Part shown: piece after piece, positions 6,285-10,831 of the stretch | Position numbering within the stretch: the first letter of the stretch is position 1 | Layout of the letters: each line of letters opens with the position of its first letter | NCBI GenBank assembly: GCA_937975655.1 | Contig: CALJTZ010000460.1 | Location: forward strand, 1-10,831 | Direction of reading: 5' to 3' | DNA from: an uncultured Synechococcus sp. | GTDB taxonomy: Bacteria > Cyanobacteriota > Cyanobacteriia > PCC-6307 > Cyanobiaceae | DNA: 10,831 nt | Translations under genes and position numbers: made by a program | Notes under the pieces: model-generated | Told to the model about the DNA's origin: nothing | Database searches by the model: none | Seen by the model: only the letters and a program-made list of their open reading frames with translations

Positions 6285-7064
6285 ATGACAATCACACCTT
6301 CCTCCAGCTCCGGCATGGCCGAGGCCCTCTCGATCGGAGCTCTCAAGGATCTCCGCGCCGCCAGCTGCAACCCCATCGGTGCCCCTGCGGTCACCTCGGA
6401 TCTGTCCGAGAACGTGATTCTCACCACCCTCGACGATCTCCACAACTGGGCCCGGCTCAGCAGCCTTTGGCCGCTGCTCTACGGCACCGCCTGCTGCTTC
6501 ATCGAGTTCGCGGCCCTGATCGGCTCCCGCTTCGACTTCGACCGCTTCGGCCTGGTGCCCCGCTCGAGCCCCCGCCAGGCCGACCTGCTGATCGTGGCCG
6601 GCACCGTGACCATGAAGATGGCTCCAGCCCTGGTGCGGCTCTACGAGCAGATGCCGGAGCCCAAATATGTGATCGCCATGGGTGCTTGCACCATCACCGG
6701 TGGCATGTTCTCCGCCGACTCCACGACGGCGGTGCGCGGCGTGGACAAGCTGATCCCAGTGGATCTGTACCTGCCCGGCTGCCCGCCACGGCCAGAGGCG
6801 ATCTTCGATGCGGTGATCAAGCTGCGCAAGAAGGTGGGCAACGAGGCCCTGGCCGAGCGCGGCAATGTGCAGCAAACCCACCGCTACTGCACGGTCCCCC
6901 ATCAGATGAAGGCCGTTGAGCCCATCGTGAACGGCCAATACCTGCGGGCGGCCACCCAGCAAGCCGCCTTCGCCGCCGCTCACGGCCTCCCTGTGGCTGC
7001 TGCTGAGCCTGCTGCCGCTGAGCCCGCCGCGATCCCTGCTACCACCACCAACCCCAGTGCCTGA
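6285..7064 (+). CDS. ndhK: NAD(P)H-quinone oxidoreductase subunit K
   Basis: A 259-residue peripheral-arm subunit of NDH-1 (NuoB/PSST family) that carries the [4Fe-4S] cluster N2, the last cluster before plastoquinone. The ligands are C70 and C71 (GTACCFIEF), C135 (MGACTITGG) and C166 (LPGCPPRPEA). SRFDFDRFGLVPRSSPRQAD (81-100) and AGTVTMKMAPALVRLYEQMP (105-124) match the family closely. The conserved region ends near residue 230 (KAVEPIVNGQYLRA). After it comes a low-complexity tail rich in Ala, Glu, Pro and Thr to residue 259. The ATG at 6285 agrees with relatives; an ATG at 6315 is less likely. It lies 28 bases after ndhC, and its stop abuts or overlaps the ndhJ start. Confidence 0.96.
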   Translation: MTITPSSSSGMAEALSIGALKDLRAASCNPIGAPAVTSDLSENVILTTLDDLHNWARLSSLWPLLYGTACCFIEFAALIGSRFDFDRFGLVPRSSPRQADLLIVAGTVTMKMAPALVRLYEQMPEPKYVIAMGACTITGGMFSADSTTAVRGVDKLIPVDLYLPGCPPRPEAIFDAVIKLRKKVGNEALAERGNVQQTHRYCTVPHQMKAVEPIVNGQYLRAATQQAAFAAAHGLPVAAAEPAAAEPAAIPATTTNPSA

Positions 7065-7071
7065 GGACCTG

Positions 7072-7626
7072 ATGCCTGAGGAAACCCCCTCTCCCGCCCC
7101 CAACCTGGCGCCAGCCGGGGCCGTGAGCCAGTGGCTCAGCAACCAGGGTTTCGAGCACGAGGTGCTCGAGGCTGATCACCTCGGTGTTGAAGTGGTGGGC
7201 GTGGAGCCCGCCTTCCTGCCGGTGATCGCCGCAGCTCTCAAGGCAGCCGGATTCGACTACCTGCAATGTCAGGGCGGCTACGACGAAGGCCCCGGCGGAC
7301 GGCTGGTGAGCTTCTATCACCTGGTGAAGCTGGGTTCGCTGGCGGATCAATCCACCGGCAGCCAGCACCTCCCCGCAGAGCTGAAGCCTGAGGAAGTGCG
7401 CCTCAAGGTGTTCCTGGCCCGCGATGGCAACCTCAGCATCCCCAGCCTCTATGGGCTGTTTCGGGGTGCGGATTGGTCGGAGCGCGAAACCTTCGACATG
7501 TTCGGCATCACCTACGAGGGCCACCCCCATCCCAAGCGTCTGTTGATGCCTGAGGACTGGACTGGCTTCCCCCTGCGCAAGGACTATGTGCAGCCGGACT
7601 TCTACGAAATGCAGGACGCCTACTGA
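7072..7626 (+). CDS. ndhJ: NAD(P)H-quinone oxidoreductase subunit J
   Basis: A 184-residue peripheral-arm subunit of NDH-1 (NuoC / 30-kDa subunit family). It has no cofactor and packs against NdhH and NdhK near the quinone site. The family signature is SLYGLFRGADWSERETFDMFGITYEGHP, which I see at about residues 124-151, followed by PKRLLMPEDWTGFPLRKDY and the usual C-terminus. I prefer the ATG at 7072, with GAGG a few bases before it, over a GTG at 7057. The GTG would overlap the ndhK stop by eight bases and add five residues. It is the last gene of the operon and ends seven bases from the convergent yvcK stop, so transcription must terminate beyond or inside the neighbour. Confidence 0.94.
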   Translation: MPEETPSPAPNLAPAGAVSQWLSNQGFEHEVLEADHLGVEVVGVEPAFLPVIAAALKAAGFDYLQCQGGYDEGPGGRLVSFYHLVKLGSLADQSTGSQHLPAELKPEEVRLKVFLARDGNLSIPSLYGLFRGADWSERETFDMFGITYEGHPHPKRLLMPEDWTGFPLRKDYVQPDFYEMQDAY

Positions 7627-7633
7627 GCTCGTC

Positions 7634-9040
7634 CTACTGGCCCTGGCCCTGGCTGCGCCGATGCCGCTTGTAGAAGCGCATCACCGCGAGGGCCACACTG
7701 CGGGGATCGTGGCGGAGGGTGGCACTGGGTCTGGCCCCCTGCAGGGGGGCTTGCATCACCTCATAGCCCTGGGAGCGGAGTTTGCGGCTGTCGCAGCTCA
7801 CCGGTTCAGCTCCCCGTTGGCGGTAGTGCTCCACCAGAGGTGAGGTGCCCAGGTTCTCCTGGGCCAGCACAGCCGTGAACAGGCGCTGCTCGATGCCCAG
7901 GCTGGCCAGTTGGGATTCAATGGCCCGCAGATGGCCCTCCACATTCAGGCCGTCCGTTTCGCCGGGCTGAGTCATCAGATTGCAGATGTACAGCCGCGGC
8001 GCCTTGCTGCGGCTGATGGCACTCACCAGCTCGGGCACCAGCAGATTGGGCAGCAGGGAGGTGTAGAGGCTGCCGGGGCCCAGCACGATCAGATCGGCGT
8101 TGGCGATCGCCTCCAGGGCTCGTGGCAGGGCCGGGGGCCGTTCCGGTGTGCAGCCCAGCCGCACGATCGGGCTGGGGGCGTGGCCGATCTGGGATTCGCC
8201 TTCGATCCTGGAGCCATCCTCCAGTTCGGCCCAGAGCTTCACATCGGCATTGGTGGCAGGCACCACTTGGCCTTGCACCGCCAGCACGCGGCTGCTGGCC
8301 GTGATGGCCGATTCCAGGCTGCCGGTGATGGCGGTGAGGGCCGAGAGAAACAGGTTGCCGAAGCTGTGGCCCTCCAGGCCCGTGCCCGCGCGGAAGCGGT
8401 ACTGGAACAGGCGGGTGAGCAGCGGTTCCTCGGTGGCCAGGGCGGCCAGGCAGTTGCGGATGTCACCAGGGGGCAGCACCCCCAGCTCGCGGCGCAGAAC
8501 CCCGGAGCTGCCACCGTCGTCGGCCACGGTCACGATGGCCGTGAGGTTGCTGCTGTAGCGCTTCAGGCCACTCAGCAGGGTGGACAGGCCCGTGCCGCCG
8601 CCGATGGCCACGATCGCCGGTCCGCGGTTCAAACGGCGTTTGGCCACCAGCGCATCCACCAGCACCGTGTCCTTTTCCGGTGCCAGGGCCTGTTGGATGG
8701 ACCCAAAGCTGCGGCTCTGGCCCAGCCACACCATGCCGCCACCGATCAGCAGCACCAGCGGCCCAGTGATCTCGCGGGGCAGCACCTTGGTGAGGTTCAG
8801 CAGCAGCCACTTCACCGACTCGAGGGTCCAGTAGATGGGCTGCAGGTCGGCCCACACCGCGGCGCCGAGCAGGGCCAGCAGCAAGCCAAGGCCGGAGGTG
8901 AGCATCCAGCGCTTCACCACCAGGCCGGGTTGCAGCCAGCGGGCCGCTCGCCGGGAACGACTCACCAGGTCTTGTTGACGCAGATCCCCCCGTCCAACCC
9001 AGCCGGGTCGTTGCTTGCGGTTGAGGCGAGGTGGGCGCAT
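7634..9040 (-). CDS. YvcK/CofD-like protein with N-terminal membrane anchor
   Basis: A 468-residue member of the YvcK (gluconeogenesis factor) family, related in fold to the CofD phospholactate transferase. Bacillus YvcK binds UDP-sugars and affects cell wall metabolism; its role in cyanobacteria is not settled. Residues 1-45 are basic. Two hydrophobic helices lie at about 46-63 and 92-107. The catalytic-type domain starts with AIVAIGGGTGLSTLLSGLK (142-160) and TVADDGGSSGVLRRELG (171-187), then GDIRNCLAAL, GHSFGNLFL and LGPGSLYTSLLPNLLV. The ATG at 9040 leaves 42 bases to the divergent ABC gene; the frame continues upstream without family similarity and would overlap that gene. Key family motifs are intact. 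The N-terminal helices suggest the protein is held at the membrane with its large domain in the cytoplasm. Confidence 0.9.
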   Translation of the reverse strand: MRPPRLNRKQRPGWVGRGDLRQQDLVSRSRRAARWLQPGLVVKRWMLTSGLGLLLALLGAAVWADLQPIYWTLESVKWLLLNLTKVLPREITGPLVLLIGGGMVWLGQSRSFGSIQQALAPEKDTVLVDALVAKRRLNRGPAIVAIGGGTGLSTLLSGLKRYSSNLTAIVTVADDGGSSGVLRRELGVLPPGDIRNCLAALATEEPLLTRLFQYRFRAGTGLEGHSFGNLFLSALTAITGSLESAITASSRVLAVQGQVVPATNADVKLWAELEDGSRIEGESQIGHAPSPIVRLGCTPERPPALPRALEAIANADLIVLGPGSLYTSLLPNLLVPELVSAISRSKAPRLYICNLMTQPGETDGLNVEGHLRAIESQLASLGIEQRLFTAVLAQENLGTSPLVEHYRQRGAEPVSCDSRKLRSQGYEVMQAPLQGARPSATLRHDPRSVALAVMRFYKRHRRSQGQGQ

Positions 9041-9082
9041 CGAGCAGTTGGAGTGCTGAAACTGTACGGAGAAACCGTCAAG
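9041..9082. promoter_or_regulatory. Short divergent promoter region, yvcK / mlaF-like
   Basis: Only 42 bases separate the two divergent starts, so the promoters must overlap each other or the genes. GGAG at 9068-9071 is a possible, somewhat distant ribosome binding site for the ATPase gene. I see no convincing -10 or -35 element. Confidence 0.4.
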
Positions 9083-9913
9083 ATGACTGGGCGCGCAGCC
9101 ATCAGCTCGGTGCCCTCCTTCACGCCCCCTGGGTTTCAGCCGCCTGTGGCCCAGCTGGAGGACGTCAGCGTCCGCTGGGGCAGCAAGACCGTGCTCACGG
9201 ATGTTGATCTGCGGCTCGAGCCCGGGGAGCGGCTCGCGGTGGTGGGGCCTTCCGGTGCGGGAAAGTCCACGATCCTGCGCTTGCTGGCCGGGTTGCTGCT
9301 GCCCAGCAGCGGCGAGCTGAAGATCCACGGCGTGCCCCAGCAGTACCTGCGCCTCGACCAGCGCCATCCCCCGGATGTGCGGCTGGTGTTTCAGAACCCA
9401 GCCCTTCTGGCTTCGCTCACCGTGCGCGAGAACGTGGGCTTTCTGCTCTATCGCTACAGCCGCCTGCCGGAGCGGGAGATTCGCGAACGGGTGAGCAGGG
9501 CCCTGGAGGCCGTGGGCCTGTATGACATTGAGGATCTCCTGCCCGGTGAACTCAGCGGGGGGATGCAGAAACGGGTGAGTTTTGCCCGGGCGGTGATCGA
9601 AGATCCCAGCCAGCCTCCAGGCCAGGTGCCGCTGCTGTTGTTTGACGAGCCCACCGCTGGCCTGGACCCCGTGGCCTGCACCCGCATCGAAGACCTGATC
9701 GTGCGCACCTCCGAGCTGGCGGGGGGCTCATCGGTGGTGGTGAGCCATGTGATGAGCACGATCCTGCGGGCGGCGGATCGTGTGGTGTTGCTCTACGACG
9801 GGCTGTTTCGCTGGAAGGGATCCATTCAGGATTTTCAGACCACGGACAATCCCTATGTGCTCCAGTTCCGTACGGCTAGCCTGAACGGCCCGATGCAGCC
9901 CGCGGAGCTCTGA
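9083..9913 (+). CDS. ABC transporter ATP-binding protein, MlaF/TGD3-like
   Basis: A 276-residue cytoplasmic ATPase of the lipid-importing MCE transporter type (MlaF in proteobacteria, TGD3 in plastids). In order: Walker A GPSGAGKST (55-63), Q-loop Q104 in VFQNPALLASLTVRENVGF, ABC signature LSGGMQKR (157-164), Walker B LLLFDEPTAGLDP (184-196) and the H-loop histidine H222. ELSGGMQKRVSFARA and the DEPTAGLDP form are usual in MlaF-like proteins. The first 22 residues are a loose extension, so the start at the ATG 9083 is likely but not certain; the frame is open far upstream across yvcK without similarity. The MCE protein gene begins four bases after the stop, which supports the lipid-transport assignment. 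No MlaE-type permease gene lies in the window; in cyanobacteria it is often elsewhere. Confidence 0.9.
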   Translation: MTGRAAISSVPSFTPPGFQPPVAQLEDVSVRWGSKTVLTDVDLRLEPGERLAVVGPSGAGKSTILRLLAGLLLPSSGELKIHGVPQQYLRLDQRHPPDVRLVFQNPALLASLTVRENVGFLLYRYSRLPEREIRERVSRALEAVGLYDIEDLLPGELSGGMQKRVSFARAVIEDPSQPPGQVPLLLFDEPTAGLDPVACTRIEDLIVRTSELAGGSSVVVSHVMSTILRAADRVVLLYDGLFRWKGSIQDFQTTDNPYVLQFRTASLNGPMQPAEL

Positions 9914-9917
9914 ATCC

Positions 9918-10796
9918 ATGCGCCGCAGTGTGCGAGAGGCGATCGTGGGGTTCACCCTGCTGGCGGCGTTGGCTGGTGCCGGCGGCCTGTGGTTTTGGTT
10001 GAAGGGGATCTCGATCGGCAAGGCCCAGTGGCGTGTCCAGGTGCGCTTCCCCGATGCGGCGGGTTTGGCCGAGCGGTCTGCTGTCACCTATCGCGGCGTG
10101 GTGGTGGGCACGGTGCGCTCGATCCAGGCCACCTCCTCGGCGGTGGTGGCGGAACTGGAGTTCAGCGATGCAACCCTGCAGATTCCCCGCCCGGTGCTGG
10201 CCCAGGTGGAGGAAGCCTCCCTGCTGGGCGGCGATGCCGTGGTGGCGTTGCTGAGCCCCCCGCGGGCCCTGCCCAAGGGCACCCCTGGGCCCTTGGCAGC
10301 CAACTGCAACAACAGCCTCACCCTCTGCCCTGGCAGTGCACTGGAGGGTCAGAGCGCCGCCACGATCACCAGCGTGACCGCCACCATGCAGAAGCTGCTG
10401 GATCAGGCCGATCGCGAAAAACTGCTGCCGCTGCTGGCCCAGACCACCCGCAGTTTCGACACCACCTCCAAAGAAGCTGGCAAATTCCTGGTGGATGGCC
10501 AGCAGCTGCTGGCGGATCTCAAGCAGGCCGTGCGTCAGGCCCAGCCCACCCTCGACAATCTCAACGCCTCCACGGCCCACGTGCGCAACCTCACCGCAGC
10601 GCTGGATAACCCCAAGACGGTGTCTGAACTCAAGACCACCGTTACCAATGCGGAGCGGCTCACCGCCCGCTGGGATGCGGTTGGCGGAGATGTGAACAAG
10701 CTCACTGGCGATCCCCAGTTCATGGAGGGCATGCGCAGCGTCACCGTGGGCCTGGGCAAGTTCTTTGACGAGCTCTATCCGGCCCAGAAGCGCTAG
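9918..10796 (+). CDS. MCE-domain substrate-binding protein, MlaD/TGD2-like
   Basis: A 292-residue periplasmic or lumen-facing lipid-binding subunit of an MCE transporter. An N-terminal membrane anchor lies at about residues 8-28 (IVGFTLLAALAGAGGLWFWL). The MCE domain covers about 37-113, with the core motif VTYRGVVVGTVRSI (56-69) and LLGGDAVVALL (102-112). A short linker holds C130 and C137, which could form a disulphide outside the cytoplasm. From about 145 to the end the protein is predicted mostly helical and polar (QKLLDQADREKLLPLLAQ, DLKQAVRQAQPTLDNLN), as in TGD2 and other MCE proteins that hexamerise through their C-terminal helices. GGAG at 9904-9907 is a well-placed ribosome binding site. 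It forms an operon with the ATPase and probably works with a permease encoded elsewhere. Confidence 0.9.
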   Translation: MRRSVREAIVGFTLLAALAGAGGLWFWLKGISIGKAQWRVQVRFPDAAGLAERSAVTYRGVVVGTVRSIQATSSAVVAELEFSDATLQIPRPVLAQVEEASLLGGDAVVALLSPPRALPKGTPGPLAANCNNSLTLCPGSALEGQSAATITSVTATMQKLLDQADREKLLPLLAQTTRSFDTTSKEAGKFLVDGQQLLADLKQAVRQAQPTLDNLNASTAHVRNLTAALDNPKTVSELKTTVTNAERLTARWDAVGGDVNKLTGDPQFMEGMRSVTVGLGKFFDELYPAQKR

Positions 10797-10810
10797 GTGG
10801 CTCCGCGGCG

Positions 10811-10831
10811 TCAGACCGCGTTGATGGCCTC
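10811..10831 (-). CDS. Possible C-terminal end of a - strand gene
   Basis: On the - strand the last bases read six sense codons (E-A-I-N-A-V) and then a TGA at 10811-10813. A convergent gene ending 14 bases after the MCE gene would suit the tight packing here, but six codons cannot identify it. CGCGG (10804-10808) and CCGCG (10816-10820) could form a small hairpin over this end; no T run follows it. Confidence 0.2.
   Translation of the reverse strand, partial: EAINAV

Noticed and set aside
6192..7142. 316-codon - strand frame opposite ndhK
   Set aside because: It has shadow composition, and ndhK on the + strand has all its cluster ligands.
8103..8110. GCGATCGC octamer (HIP1 repeat)
   Set aside because: I noticed only this single copy, inside yvcK coding sequence. 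That is not the dense HIP1 pattern of some cyanobacteria and carries no clear meaning here.
7910..9082. Long + strand open frame upstream of, and continuous with, the ABC ATPase
   Set aside because: It lies antisense to yvcK, is rich in Gly, Ala, His and Gln as expected from GC-rich shadow frames, and shows no family motif before the ATPase start.
9041..9367. Upstream extension of the yvcK frame on the - strand
   Set aside because: It overlaps the Walker A region of the divergent ATPase gene and has no similarity to the family; the ATG at 9040 fits.

Overview
The window looks like chromosomal DNA of an alpha-cyanobacterium of the marine or freshwater Synechococcus/Cyanobium type. The evidence is a GC-rich photosystem II operon (rubA-ycf48-psbEFLJ), a divergent cyanobacterial/plastid-type NDH-1 operon (ndhC-ndhK-ndhJ), a PsbJ with a long N-terminal extension, tight gene packing and few Shine-Dalgarno sequences. 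I see no rRNA, convincing tRNA, CRISPR array, insertion sequence or prophage.

Layout. (1) Bases 3-815, + strand: a chimeric open frame. Its first part reads as an internal piece of anthranilate synthase component I (TrpE) of proteobacterial type. From about base 470 it continues in frame as the C-terminal third of a UDP-glucuronate decarboxylase. (2) 821-3341, + strand: a UDP-glucose 6-dehydrogenase and a UDP-glucuronate 4-epimerase. With the decarboxylase they form a nucleotide-sugar cluster: UDP-glucose to UDP-glucuronate, then to UDP-xylose or UDP-galacturonate for surface polysaccharide. (3) 3347-5663, - strand, transcribed rubA, ycf48, psbE, psbF, psbL, psbJ, closed by an intrinsic terminator. 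These are assembly factors and small subunits of the PSII reaction centre. (4) 5664-5893: a divergent control region with a perfect 10-bp-arm dyad. (5) 5894-7626, + strand: ndhC, ndhK, ndhJ. (6) 7634-9040, - strand: a membrane-anchored YvcK/CofD-like protein. (7) 9083-10796, + strand: an MlaF-like ATPase and an MlaD-like MCE protein, the relatives of plastid TGD3 and TGD2. (8) The last 35 bases hold at most the end of a - strand gene.

Most of the window is conserved core genome, and I found no convincing undescribed system. The two items most worth checking are the trpE/decarboxylase junction near base 470-490, which I think is more likely an assembly chimera than a natural fusion, and the symmetric site at 5778-5798 between rubA and ndhC.
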